Shown: positions 45,800 to 53,873 of the stretch, one piece after another | Layout: each line of letters begins with the position of its first letter | Position numbering within the stretch: position 1 is the first letter of the stretch | Origin: Deltaproteobacteria bacterium | Lineage (GTDB): Bacteria; Desulfobacterota; Binatia; UBA1149; SPBQ01 | Direction: 5' to 3' | Length of the DNA: 54,155 nucleotides | NCBI GenBank assembly: GCA_029262375.1 | Contig: JAJCZM010000041.1 | Span: forward strand, 1-54,155 | Notes under the pieces: model-generated | What the model saw: the letters and a program-made list of their open reading frames with translations, nothing else | What the model was told of the DNA's origin: nothing | Databases searched by the model: none | Made by a program: the position numbers and the translations under genes

Positions 45800-45839
45800 C
45801 GCGGTGATATCCTGTCACCGCGGAGCTTGCTTCGCGGTG
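45800..45839 (+). promoter_or_regulatory. Mutually exclusive hairpin arms upstream of mlaE
   Basis: Three arms lie within 40 bases: CGCGGTGA (45800-45807), TCACCGCG (45815-45822) and CGCGGTG (45833-45839). The middle arm pairs perfectly with either the first (8 bp, 7-base loop) or the third (7 bp, 10-base loop), but not both. The third arm runs into the GGTGG just before the mlaE GTG starts, so the choice of hairpin could expose or hide the ribosome-binding region. An alternative is a repeated operator site. No ligand or protein can be named. Confidence 0.5.
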
Positions 45840-45844
45840 GTGCA

Positions 45845-46597
45845 GTGGTGTTGGTGCGGAATTGGATAGTCGGCCTCGGCGAGTTCTTCTTGTTGCTACA
45901 ACGGGCAGCCGTTGCGGCGGTCGTCGATCGTCCGCGCCCCCGAGTTCTGCTCGACCAGCTGCACGAGATCGGCGTCCGCTCGCTCTCGATCGTCAATTTG
46001 ACCGCGGTCTTCACAGGCATGGTCATGGCGCTTCAGCTTGGCTACTTCCTCTCTAAATTCGGCGCCAAGATCTTCGTAAGCCGCGTGGTCGGCCTCGCGA
46101 TCATCTCCGAGCTCGGGCCGGTTCTCACGGCGCTGATGATCGGTGGGCGTGTAGGTGCCGGCATGGCGGCTGAACTCGGGACCATGAAGGTCACCGAGCA
46201 GATAGACGCGTTGCGCGCGCTCGGGACCGACCCGATCAGTTACCTGGTTGTTCCTCGGCTGGTCGCGATCGCCATCATGCTGCCGCTGCTCACCGGCATG
46301 GCCGATGTCGTCGCGTTGGTTGGTGGCAGTATCGTGGCGTACGGCGAACTCGGTGTAACCCCCGACTTCTACTTCACGAGCCTGATGCAGTTCTTGACGC
46401 TCGGCGATATCGCTCGCAGTCTCATCAAGGGCGCGGTCTTCGCACTGATCATCGGCGGCATCGCCTGCATGAACGGTATGGAGGCCAGCGGCGGCGCTGA
46501 CGGCGTGGGACGAGCAACGACGCGTACGGTGGTAGGAGCGTCCATCTCGGTACTCATCGCGGACTTTTTCTTGACGAAGCTGATGCTGGTCTTATGA
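45845..46597 (+). CDS. mlaE: Phospholipid ABC transporter permease MlaE
   Basis: MlaE is the inner-membrane permease of the Mla system, which moves phospholipids between the inner and outer membranes. The 250-aa protein has about five hydrophobic segments, with the MlaE/YrbE hallmarks LTAVFTGMVMALQLGYFL, FGAKIFVSRVVGLAIISELGPVLTALMIGGRVGAGMAAELGTMKVTEQIDALRALGTDPI and the VVPRLVAI helix. Several in-frame GTG/TTG codons (45845, 45848, 45851, 45854) could start it; I list the first. It follows mrpG by 76 bases and overlaps mlaF as ATGA. Confidence 0.93.
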   Translation: MVLVRNWIVGLGEFFLLLQRAAVAAVVDRPRPRVLLDQLHEIGVRSLSIVNLTAVFTGMVMALQLGYFLSKFGAKIFVSRVVGLAIISELGPVLTALMIGGRVGAGMAAELGTMKVTEQIDALRALGTDPISYLVVPRLVAIAIMLPLLTGMADVVALVGGSIVAYGELGVTPDFYFTSLMQFLTLGDIARSLIKGAVFALIIGGIACMNGMEASGGADGVGRATTRTVVGASISVLIADFFLTKLMLVL

Positions 46598-47343
46598 GCG
46601 ATAACGCCCTCATACAGGTCAGAGGCCTGAAGAAAGCGTTCGGGTCGCAGCAAGTACTCTCGGGGATAGACCTCGACATCCTTGCAGGTGAGACGCTTGT
46701 CGTGCTCGGTCACTCGGGCACGGGCAAGAGCGTGTTGCTAAAGCACATCAACGTTCTCCTGCGTCCCGACGAAGGCGAGGTCCTCATCGACGGGCAGGCC
46801 GTACACGAGCTAACGGAGAAGGAACTCGTACCCGTGCGGCGGCGTGTAGGCATGCTTTTTCAAAGCGGAGCGCTGTTCGACTCGCTTACGATCGCCGAGA
46901 ACGTCGCCTTCCCCCTTGACGAGCACGACATCTGTGCTGGCGACGAACGTACTGCACGGGTGACGGAGCTCCTCGACATGGTCGCGCTCGACGGCACACA
47001 AGAGAAGATGCCGTCAGAACTCAGTGGCGGAATGCGCAAGCGCGCTGCTCTGGCCCGAACTCTCGCGCTCGAGCCGGAGGTCATCCTATACGACGAGCCG
47101 ACCACCGGTTTGGACCCCGTCACGGGGCAGCAAATCAACGAATTGATTAGTGGTCTCCAGGAGCGATTGGGTCTCACTTCTATCGTCGTTACGCACGATA
47201 TTGCGAGCGCCAACTATGTCGCAGACCGCATGGCATTCTTGTATGATGGCAAGGTTCTTCGGGTCGATACTGCCGATGAGATGCGCGCTAGCGACGATCC
47301 GATGATTTCGGCGTTTCTGTCGGGAGGCCTCTCCGGTGCATGA
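46594..47343 (+). CDS. mlaF: Phospholipid ABC transporter ATPase MlaF
   Basis: This is the ATPase of the Mla transporter: 249 aa with Walker A GHSGTGKSVLLK, the Q-loop FQSGALFDSLT typical of MlaF, signature LSGGMRKRAALART, Walker B VILYDEPTTGLDP and the H-loop VVTHD. The YrbF/MlaF-specific GALFDSLTIAENV sequence separates it from other ABC proteins. Overlaps mlaE by four bases; mlaD follows after 54 bases. Confidence 0.96.
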   Translation: MSDNALIQVRGLKKAFGSQQVLSGIDLDILAGETLVVLGHSGTGKSVLLKHINVLLRPDEGEVLIDGQAVHELTEKELVPVRRRVGMLFQSGALFDSLTIAENVAFPLDEHDICAGDERTARVTELLDMVALDGTQEKMPSELSGGMRKRAALARTLALEPEVILYDEPTTGLDPVTGQQINELISGLQERLGLTSIVVTHDIASANYVADRMAFLYDGKVLRVDTADEMRASDDPMISAFLSGGLSGA

Positions 47344-47397
47344 GGCCGGTAGGTTGGTTGAAGGAGTTGCGCCGGCGCAGTTGACGCACGGCGGGAT

Positions 47398-48441
47398 GTG
47401 GTGAGCGCTCAAGGATCCAAGGCGTTTAGCGTCGGCCTCGTTGTCATTGTCGCCCTGTTGATGATCGGCATCGGCATATTCCTCGTTGGCAGTGAGCAGC
47501 GTTTCTGGGAAGGCCGCGCTGATTACCGGCTCCACTTCACACGAACCAACGGCCTACAGGAAGGCGCTCCCGTTGCGCTCGACGGAGTCAACATCGGCAA
47601 GGTTACGCGCATGCGTTTCCCACGCGATCCTCGCGCGCAGTACGTCGAAGTTCAGATCCGCGTTTCCAGCAGCGTCATCTCGCGTATTCGCCACGATACG
47701 ACGGCCAAGATCGGTACGCTCGGAATGTTGGGCGACAAGTACATCGAACTGCACAGCGGGACTTTGGACTCCGAGCCGGTCGAAGGCGGTGGCCTGATTC
47801 GCTCGATCGATCCTGTGGACTACGAGGATCTGCTAGGGCAAAGCGGTGATATCGTGACCAACGCCATCGAGGTGACTGCGCTTCTCAAGCAGACACTGAC
47901 CGATATCAATAGTGGCGAAGGTTTGGTCGGCCGCATCATCAGCGACCAAGATTTCGGCCGCCAGTTCGCAGACGACCTCAGCCTGACGATTGCTAACATC
48001 GAATCCGCAACGCGACGTCTCGATGACACCGTCGCCGGTGTGCAGCGCGGAGAAGGTGCGATTGGCGCGCTCCTGAAACGCGAGGAAGAAGTCGTCGCAA
48101 TCATCACAAACATGCAGGTTGCCTCCAAGGGCATGGCCGATCTCACGACGCAGCTCAACGAAGGCGACGGCACCATTGGCCGCCTGATTCACGACGAAGA
48201 CTACGCCGATCAAACACTCGGATCGCTCGCCGATGCGACGTCGAGCATCAACGAGATCGCTTCCCAGATCCGTTCAGGACAGGGAACGGTCGGCAAGCTG
48301 GTCTATGACGATCAACTTTATGACGACGCGAGTAGCCTCGTTGGAGGCGGCTCAGGTGGGTTCTGGAAGTTGGTTGGTCGCGGTCTGTTGTTTTTCTGGC
48401 CCTTCGATCACGGCACCGACACAGCACACGCAGAACCATAG
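47398..48441 (+). CDS. mlaD: MCE-domain lipid-binding protein MlaD
   Basis: MlaD is the periplasmic, inner-membrane-anchored subunit that forms a ring with a central lipid channel. The 347-aa protein has an N-terminal membrane anchor (about 11-32) and one MCE domain (about 40-118) with GLQEGAPVALDGVNIGKV and GMLGDKYIELHSG. The C-terminal part is helical and carries four spaced copies of a G-x-G-x-(I/V)-G-x-(L/I) motif at about 173, 218, 256 and 294. It is about twice the length of E. coli MlaD (183 aa). GTG 47398 or GTG 47401 is the start. No mlaC or mlaB is seen nearby. Confidence 0.93.
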   Translation: MVSAQGSKAFSVGLVVIVALLMIGIGIFLVGSEQRFWEGRADYRLHFTRTNGLQEGAPVALDGVNIGKVTRMRFPRDPRAQYVEVQIRVSSSVISRIRHDTTAKIGTLGMLGDKYIELHSGTLDSEPVEGGGLIRSIDPVDYEDLLGQSGDIVTNAIEVTALLKQTLTDINSGEGLVGRIISDQDFGRQFADDLSLTIANIESATRRLDDTVAGVQRGEGAIGALLKREEEVVAIITNMQVASKGMADLTTQLNEGDGTIGRLIHDEDYADQTLGSLADATSSINEIASQIRSGQGTVGKLVYDDQLYDDASSLVGGGSGGFWKLVGRGLLFFWPFDHGTDTAHAEP

Positions 48442-48484
48442 GCGTTGCTGCGTCGCGTTGACGTGGCGCGTAATGCAAAAGTGA

Positions 48485-48514
48485 TTGGCAGGCTGCCGCT
48501 CGGTCGCTTACACT
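48485..48514 (+). promoter_or_regulatory. Candidate promoter upstream of the 199-aa hypothetical gene
   Basis: TTGGCA (48485-48490, 5 of 6) is followed after 18 bases by TACACT (48509-48514, 4 of 6). Transcription would start ~15 bases before the ATG at 48536, giving a very short leader. It suggests the gene can be read separately from mlaEFD. Confidence 0.35.
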
Positions 48515-48535
48515 TGAATCCTAGGCGCACTGAGA

Positions 48536-49135
48536 ATGTCTGCTGACGCGAAAAGTTTGGTTCAGGAACCGGCCGAGGCTGCGTTCCGAGAATTTGTACG
48601 TGATGCACTCGATGCACGTTCTCTGCGTACGAGTGAGTGGACTGAGTTTTATCTCGTACGACTGCTACGCGGTCTTGTTGAAGCATCCCCTACCCGTCTC
48701 TCGCGCGCACTCGGTCCGGAACTCCTGCGCGCGCAGGAACTTCCTCCCGAACAGCGATTCTCCCACCTGAAGGATCTCGCAGATACGGCCCTGGTGCTTA
48801 GTGGCGTTTTCATCGACTACGTCGAGGAAGCCCTGCCGACCACGGATTATTTCTTCGCGATAGGCAGTTCGGCGTATCGACATCTCGGCGAATTCGACGA
48901 TCCGCGATTAGTGGGCGTTGACGGATTTGCAGAGACGTTCGTCGAACTTGGGGAGCGATTTGAGGATTTCGCCGGCGTGCTGGCGTGGATCGCAGATCGT
49001 GAGCTGTTCGCCAGCAGCGACCACACAATGAACGTCTATCGAAGATGGCTCGTTGGCCGTGGACATCGCGATGAGTCGCGACTCGTATCGATAGGCATGA
49101 TTCCGGCGGCAGACGAGCCGGACAAGGTCCACTGA
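48536..49135 (+). CDS. Hypothetical protein downstream of mlaD
   Basis: I do not recognise this 199-aa protein. It has no signal peptide, no membrane segment and no cysteine cluster. It is rich in Leu, Glu, Asp, Arg and Phe and should be largely helical, with regularly spaced hydrophobics such as FYLVRLLRGLVEA, LADTALVLSGVFIDYVEE and FVELGERFEDFAGVLAWIADREL. The pairs FIDYVEEALPTTDYFFAIGSSAYRHL look like conserved, perhaps active-site-like or oligomer surfaces, but this is a guess. It is on the same strand as mlaEFD, 94 bases downstream, and converges on pmtA. It is not MlaC-like (no export signal). Confidence 0.75.
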   Translation: MSADAKSLVQEPAEAAFREFVRDALDARSLRTSEWTEFYLVRLLRGLVEASPTRLSRALGPELLRAQELPPEQRFSHLKDLADTALVLSGVFIDYVEEALPTTDYFFAIGSSAYRHLGEFDDPRLVGVDGFAETFVELGERFEDFAGVLAWIADRELFASSDHTMNVYRRWLVGRGHRDESRLVSIGMIPAADEPDKVH

Positions 49136-49143
49136 ACCAGAAA

Positions 49144-49779
49144 TTACTTGCGGGCTTCGACTACCGTGAATAGAGACCACGGTGAAGTCTTGTAGCGGTT
49201 CTCCAGACTTAGCGGAGCTCCGTTGATGCAGTCGTCGAGGCTGAGCTTCGTACTCCACCCCAACTTTCGCGTGATCGGGTCAACCAGGTTGACGACCTTA
49301 CGAATTGCCGGACGTGGGCTGCTGAAGTGGTTGATGATCACCACCTGCCCGTCCGGCTTGCACACTCGAGTCATCTCCTCGATCAGCTTGGCGGGCTGCG
49401 GCACGACCGTGACAACATGGAATGCGGTCACGAAGTCGAAATAATCGGCCGGGAAATCCATATCGAGCCCATCCATCTGACGAAGCTTGATATGGGCGTG
49501 TCGTTTTGGGTCACGCTTGGAGTCAGCGCGATCGAGCATTTCTTGAGAGAGGTCGATACCGGTGACCCGAGCGTGCGCCGGATATGCATCCAGCGACAGC
49601 CCAGTCCCTATTCCAACTTCTAGTACGCGGGCACCTGGCGGAATCTTCAGCCCTTGAACGACTCGTTCAATGCGACGGCTGAAGACGTGTGTAAACACAT
49701 GATCGTAAAATCCGGATAGATCGGAGTAAATCCGACTCCGATGCGGGAGCTCGTGTTTCTGCACTTGAGTGGGTCTCAT
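49144..49779 (-). CDS. pmtA: Phosphatidylethanolamine N-methyltransferase, PmtA-like
   Basis: The 211-aa protein looks like the Rhodobacter-type soluble/peripheral phospholipid methyltransferase, which methylates phosphatidylethanolamine stepwise to phosphatidylcholine. SAM-binding motif I is E54-VGIGTG-60 (VLEVGIGTGLSLDAYP), followed by VTGIDLSQEMLDRA and VTAFHVVTVVPQPAKLIEEMTRVCKPDGQVVIINHF. The N-terminal YSDLSGFYDHVFTHVFSRRI stretch (before motif I) is also typical of PmtA and sits at the membrane in the family. UbiE-type quinone methyltransferases are a possible alternative. The ATG 49779 has no clear ribosome-binding site; a strong promoter candidate lies 80-106 bases upstream. Confidence 0.82.
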   Translation of the reverse strand: MRPTQVQKHELPHRSRIYSDLSGFYDHVFTHVFSRRIERVVQGLKIPPGARVLEVGIGTGLSLDAYPAHARVTGIDLSQEMLDRADSKRDPKRHAHIKLRQMDGLDMDFPADYFDFVTAFHVVTVVPQPAKLIEEMTRVCKPDGQVVIINHFSSPRPAIRKVVNLVDPITRKLGWSTKLSLDDCINGAPLSLENRYKTSPWSLFTVVEARK

Positions 49780-49857
49780 GTGGTTGTGTTCTGTTTTGTG
49801 CGGCTGTGCCAGGGACGATCAATTCCAGTATGCACAGCGACGACTCAAGCGGGCACG

Positions 49858-49885
49858 ATTATTACCACAAAGCCAAGTAAGTCAA
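49858..49885 (-). promoter_or_regulatory. Candidate sigma-70 promoter for pmtA
   Basis: On the minus strand TTGACT (49885-49880) and AATAAT (49863-49858) are spaced by 16 bases, each matching consensus at 5 of 6 positions. It sits in a locally AT-richer stretch between secF and pmtA, with ~70 bases of leader to the ATG. Confidence 0.6.
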
Positions 49886-49903
49886 CGCCCGCCCTCGGTC
49901 GAC

Positions 49904-50812
49904 TCAGTCCGACGCTTCTCGTGCGCCCCAGAACTCTACCACCGGACTGGCAATGAAAACCGACGAATAGGTGCCTGCGGTAAGGCCAACGATGAGTGTG
50001 AATGCGAAGCTGTGGATGACGCCGCCGCCGATCGAGAACAGTACAAACAAGACCATGAGTGACGTGCCTGTCGTAAGAAGTGTCCGCGACAACGTCTCAT
50101 TGATGCTCGAGTTGATCAGTCCCGCCAGATTCGACTTCTGATCACGATGCATGTTCTCTCGGATGCGGTCGGAAACTACGACAGTGTCGTTGACCGAATA
50201 GCCGACGACCGTGAGCAATGCGGCAACCACCGACAGGTTCACTTCGACGTTGTACAGCGACAGAGCGCCGATCGTTATCAGCACATCGTGGAGCAGCGCG
50301 ACGCCCGCACCGATTCCGAAACGCAGCTCGAAACGGATCGCGATGTAGAGGCCCATTACCAGCGTCGCGAACAAGACGGAGAGGATGCCTCGTCGGCGCA
50401 GATCCTTCCCGACACGCGGTCCGACAATCTCGGTACGTAGTTCGTCGAACCCTCTTTCGCCGAAACGTTCACGAAGCCTATTTTTTATCAGTGCGGGGAC
50501 GCCTCCGCCGACGGTCTCGTCGATGGTCGGCACGCGCAACATATACTCCCCTTCCTGGGCCTCGAACTGCTGGACCGCGATGTCGCCGACACCGAGATCG
50601 GCGATGGCATCGCGAATGTCGGTCGTCGTCACGTCAGCGTCGACGCCGATGTGGAGCATCAGGCCGCCGGAGAAGTCGATGCCGTAGTTCGGTCCGCCGC
50701 GAGCGATGAGCGAGCCGATGCCCCCCAAAATCAGCGCCGCGGAGAACACCAGAGCGATCTTGCGAAGGCGGATGAAATCGATGTTGACGTCGGGACTTAC
50801 AATTTGAAACAC
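49904..50812 (-). CDS. secF: Protein translocase subunit SecF
   Basis: SecF is an accessory membrane subunit of the Sec translocon that, with SecD, uses the proton-motive force to pull exported proteins out. The 302-aa protein has six membrane segments, the periplasmic domain between segments 1 and 2, and the conserved GIDFSGGLMLHIG start of that domain. LTVVGYSVNDTVVVSDRIREN is the SecF hallmark in segment 4/5. GTG start at 50812, 11 bases after the secD stop. Confidence 0.96.
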   Translation of the reverse strand: MFQIVSPDVNIDFIRLRKIALVFSAALILGGIGSLIARGGPNYGIDFSGGLMLHIGVDADVTTTDIRDAIADLGVGDIAVQQFEAQEGEYMLRVPTIDETVGGGVPALIKNRLRERFGERGFDELRTEIVGPRVGKDLRRRGILSVLFATLVMGLYIAIRFELRFGIGAGVALLHDVLITIGALSLYNVEVNLSVVAALLTVVGYSVNDTVVVSDRIRENMHRDQKSNLAGLINSSINETLSRTLLTTGTSLMVLFVLFSIGGGVIHSFAFTLIVGLTAGTYSSVFIASPVVEFWGAREASD

Positions 50813-50823
50813 GTCAATACCCC

Positions 50824-52386
50824 TCAGATGCTCAAAGTGTGGCTTTTCGACCGATGCGCCAGGAGGTCGTGCATGACCCTACTTGCGAACACGGCACTGA
50901 AGATCGTGCTGCCGATACCGACGCAAAGAGTGAGCGCGAACCCTTTGATCGGTCCCGAGCCAAACTGAAAAAGGACCAATCCGGCGAGGAAGGTAGTTAA
51001 ATTGGAGTCGAGAATCGCTGGGAGCGCTCGACTATAACCGCTCTCGAGCGCGGGCCTTGCGGTCTGTCCGCCACGTAGCTCCTCACGAATACGCTCGTTG
51101 ATCAGCACGTTGGCGTCGACCGCCATACCCAATGTCAGCACGATGCCCGCGATGCCGGGTAATGTGAGCGTGGCTTGGAAGGCTGAGAGAATACCCATGA
51201 GCACCAGTACGTTCATGAGTAGACCGAGATCGGCCACGAGTCCGGCGACCCGGTAGTAGAGGATCATGAAGATGGCGACGAGAACGCCGCCGATCGTGAA
51301 GGACCGAAGGCCTGCGTCGATCGAGTCTTGTCCGAGCGACGGACCGACGGTTCGCTCTTCCGCAATCGTCACAGGCGCGGGCAACGCGCCGGCTCTGAGC
51401 ACGATCGCGAGGTCGCGTGCTTCATCAAGCGTGAAGCCACCTTCGATGATTCCGCGGCCGCCACCGATACGCTCACGGATGACCGGCGCGCTCTGCACCC
51501 GACCATCGAGTACGATGGCCAGTTGGCGACCGACCGCTTCGCCCGTGACACGCTCGAAGATTCGCGCACCGCGACTGTCGAGTACGAACTCGACGTAGGG
51601 CGAATCCCCGAATTGCCCCGGTCGATGTCGTGCGTCGGAAATCACTTCACCGGTCATCAGGACGGTCGGCTCGACTGAATAGCTGATCGCGGCCGACAAG
51701 CCCGTGGCTGGGTCGGTGCTCTCACCCGGCAATACGATGGCACCCGGCGCCGAATCGCTCGCCGCGAGCAGCCGTAGCTCCAGCTGTGCGGTCTTACCGA
51801 TGAGGCGCTTCGCTCGTTCAGGGTCCTGTACGCCGGGCAACTGAACGAGAATTCCGTTGGTGCCCGTGCGTTGGATCGTGGGTTCCGCGACGCCGAATTC
51901 ATCGACGCGATTTCGAATAGTCTCGAGCGCCTGATCGATCGCGAACTGGCGGATGTTCTCGCGCTGTAGCTCGATCACCGTGTAGCGGTAGTTTCGTCCG
52001 TCCTTCGAGACTCGCTCTATCTCGGGCAAGTAGTCGGCGATATAGGTTTCCAGGTCCTCGGCGCGCGTTTGGCTCACCAGTTCGAACGAGATGTCGCCCT
52101 GCCCGTCTCGCTTCCAGGATCGGGTGGCGATCTCCTCTTCGCGTAGGTCGCGGCGAAGCTGTTCTGCCATCACATCGGTCGAGTTCTCGACGGCCTTGTC
52201 GGTATCGACCTCGAGCACCATGTGGATACCGCCCTGTAGGTCGAGTCCTAGATTGATAGGATCGGATGGAAGCACGCTAGCCCACCAATCGGGCAGATCG
52301 TCGTTAAAATTGGGGACCAGAAAGAGTGCGCACATCGTGATGACGGCGAGCACCGTTCCGAGGCGCCATGCAAGATTGGTGTTCAA
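50824..52386 (-). CDS. secD: Protein translocase subunit SecD
   Basis: SecD is the larger partner of SecF: 520 aa, with one N-terminal membrane segment, a long periplasmic P1 domain starting INLGLDLQGGIHMVLEVD, and five C-terminal segments. GIAGIVLTLGMAVDANVLINERIREEL is the RND-family signature for SecD, and the D of MAVDANVLI is the conserved proton-path residue. The start is TTG 52386, which overlaps the yajC stop as TTGA, consistent with coupled expression. Confidence 0.96.
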   Translation of the reverse strand: MNTNLAWRLGTVLAVITMCALFLVPNFNDDLPDWWASVLPSDPINLGLDLQGGIHMVLEVDTDKAVENSTDVMAEQLRRDLREEEIATRSWKRDGQGDISFELVSQTRAEDLETYIADYLPEIERVSKDGRNYRYTVIELQRENIRQFAIDQALETIRNRVDEFGVAEPTIQRTGTNGILVQLPGVQDPERAKRLIGKTAQLELRLLAASDSAPGAIVLPGESTDPATGLSAAISYSVEPTVLMTGEVISDARHRPGQFGDSPYVEFVLDSRGARIFERVTGEAVGRQLAIVLDGRVQSAPVIRERIGGGRGIIEGGFTLDEARDLAIVLRAGALPAPVTIAEERTVGPSLGQDSIDAGLRSFTIGGVLVAIFMILYYRVAGLVADLGLLMNVLVLMGILSAFQATLTLPGIAGIVLTLGMAVDANVLINERIREELRGGQTARPALESGYSRALPAILDSNLTTFLAGLVLFQFGSGPIKGFALTLCVGIGSTIFSAVFASRVMHDLLAHRSKSHTLSI

Positions 52387-52706
52387 GATGCGCTCTCCTT
52401 CTTCTTGTCGCCCTGAATGCTACTGATCTGTTCGCGGTCATAGGTGACGGTGGTATTCGATGCTATTTCGAGCGTAAGCGTCGTTTCGGCGAGATCTAGG
52501 ATACGTCCATGCAATCCCGAAGCGGTAACGACTTTGTCGTTCTTCTTCAGGTTCTCGACGAACTCTTGATGCTCCTTCGCTCGCTTCTGCTGCGGGCGAA
52601 TCAGCAGAAAGTAGAACACCGCCAATATGAGTATCAGCGGCAGGAACTGCTGTAGTCCGCCGGGGGGACCGGCGACCTGCGCCAGGACGAGAGTGGTCGT
52701 TGCCAT
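52383..52706 (-). CDS. yajC: Preprotein translocase subunit YajC
   Basis: YajC is a small inner-membrane protein of the SecDF complex. The 107-aa sequence has a single membrane segment and the family motif FYFLLIRPQQKRAKEHQEFVENLKKNDKVVTASGLHGRI. A C-terminal Lys-rich tail (DKKKESAS) ends it. It is between tgt and secD, the standard order. The product is processed as usual in length. Confidence 0.95.
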   Translation of the reverse strand: MATTTLVLAQVAGPPGGLQQFLPLILILAVFYFLLIRPQQKRAKEHQEFVENLKKNDKVVTASGLHGRILDLAETTLTLEIASNTTVTYDREQISSIQGDKKKESAS

Positions 52707-52711
52707 CGCGA

Positions 52712-53830
52712 CTATTCCTCAGGCTCCGAGCAGAACTCCGCTAGGAATTCGCTGCTCATTGTCTCGTAGCGATCCTCGGCCAATGCGCCTCGGATCTCGT
52801 TCATCAGATCTTGATAGAAGCTTACGTTGTGAATGCTGCCAAGCGTGGCAGCCAGCATTTCGCCGCGTTTCGCCAGATGGTGTAGATAGCCGCGCGAATG
52901 ATTTTCGCAGGTGAAGCAGTTGCAGCGCTCGTCTACCGGGCTAGTATCTTCGGCGTGGCGCGAGTTCCGGATCGAGATCCGCCCGCGGCGTGTGAAGAGC
53001 GTACCGTTGCGGGCGTTACGCGTCGGCATCACGCAGTCGAACATATCGTAACCCCAGCCGGATAACCGAATGAGGTCTTGCGGCGTGCCCATGCCCATCA
53101 TGTAGCGGGGCTTGTTTTCCGGGAGTAATCGCACGGAGGTCTCTGCGGTGCTCATCGTCTTGTCGGGATCTTCACCAACCGAGAGACCGCCGACCGCGTA
53201 ACCGGGGAAATCCAGTTCGATCAGTGCTTGCGCGTTCTCGGCGCGCAAGTCGTCAAAGAGGCCGCCCTGCATGATCGCAAACATCGAAGTCTGATCGCTT
53301 ACCGGCACGTGTTCACAGGTTCGCTTAGCCCACCGTACGGTGCGCGCGGCCGCAGAAGCCGCCTCTTCCCGATCATCGGGAAGCCCTGTGAGCGCGTCGA
53401 ACACCATCCCGATATCCACTCCAAGAAGCCTCTGAATCTCCGCTGCGCGTTCCGGGGTCAGTTCGAATGGTGAGCCGTCGTAGTGCGACCGGAATACTGC
53501 TCCGTTCTCGTCGATCCGCACCTGGTCCGAAAGGCTGAAGAGCTGGTAGCCGCCGCTGTCGGTCAGAATGGGCCGCCGCCACCCCATGAATCGATGTAGC
53601 CCCCCGAGTTTATTAATGGTTTCGGCGCCCGGCCGCAACGCGAGGTGGTAGGAGTTGGCGAGCAGTATGTCGGCTCCACAGGTCTCGATCTGGTCTGAAG
53701 TGAGTCCTCGAACCGTGCCGTACGTGCCTACCGGCATGAACGCCGGCGTTCGAATCTCGCCATGTGGGGTTCGCAGTATGCCAGTGCGGCCGCCGGCGGC
53801 CGTCCGCGCGCTGATCTCGAGGCTAATCAT
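52712..53830 (-). CDS. tgt: tRNA-guanine transglycosylase
   Basis: Tgt exchanges guanine 34 of GUN-anticodon tRNAs for preQ1, the queuosine precursor. The 372-aa protein has the catalytic aspartate segment LTDSGGYQLFSL, TPAFMPVGTYGTV near the N-terminus, AVGGLSVGEDPDKT and the zinc site C-x-C-x2-C in ERCNCFTCENHSRGYLHHL. ATG 53830 is chosen since the conserved region begins there; no Shine-Dalgarno is visible before it (the upstream sequence is CCCCCC). A longer GTG start at 53881 overlaps queA. The order queA-tgt-yajC-secD-secF is typical. Confidence 0.96.
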   Translation of the reverse strand: MISLEISARTAAGGRTGILRTPHGEIRTPAFMPVGTYGTVRGLTSDQIETCGADILLANSYHLALRPGAETINKLGGLHRFMGWRRPILTDSGGYQLFSLSDQVRIDENGAVFRSHYDGSPFELTPERAAEIQRLLGVDIGMVFDALTGLPDDREEAASAAARTVRWAKRTCEHVPVSDQTSMFAIMQGGLFDDLRAENAQALIELDFPGYAVGGLSVGEDPDKTMSTAETSVRLLPENKPRYMMGMGTPQDLIRLSGWGYDMFDCVMPTRNARNGTLFTRRGRISIRNSRHAEDTSPVDERCNCFTCENHSRGYLHHLAKRGEMLAATLGSIHNVSFYQDLMNEIRGALAEDRYETMSSEFLAEFCSEPEE

Positions 53831-53873
53831 TCGGAGGGGGGTACTCGCTTCGCGGGCCCGACGAGCCGGCCCC

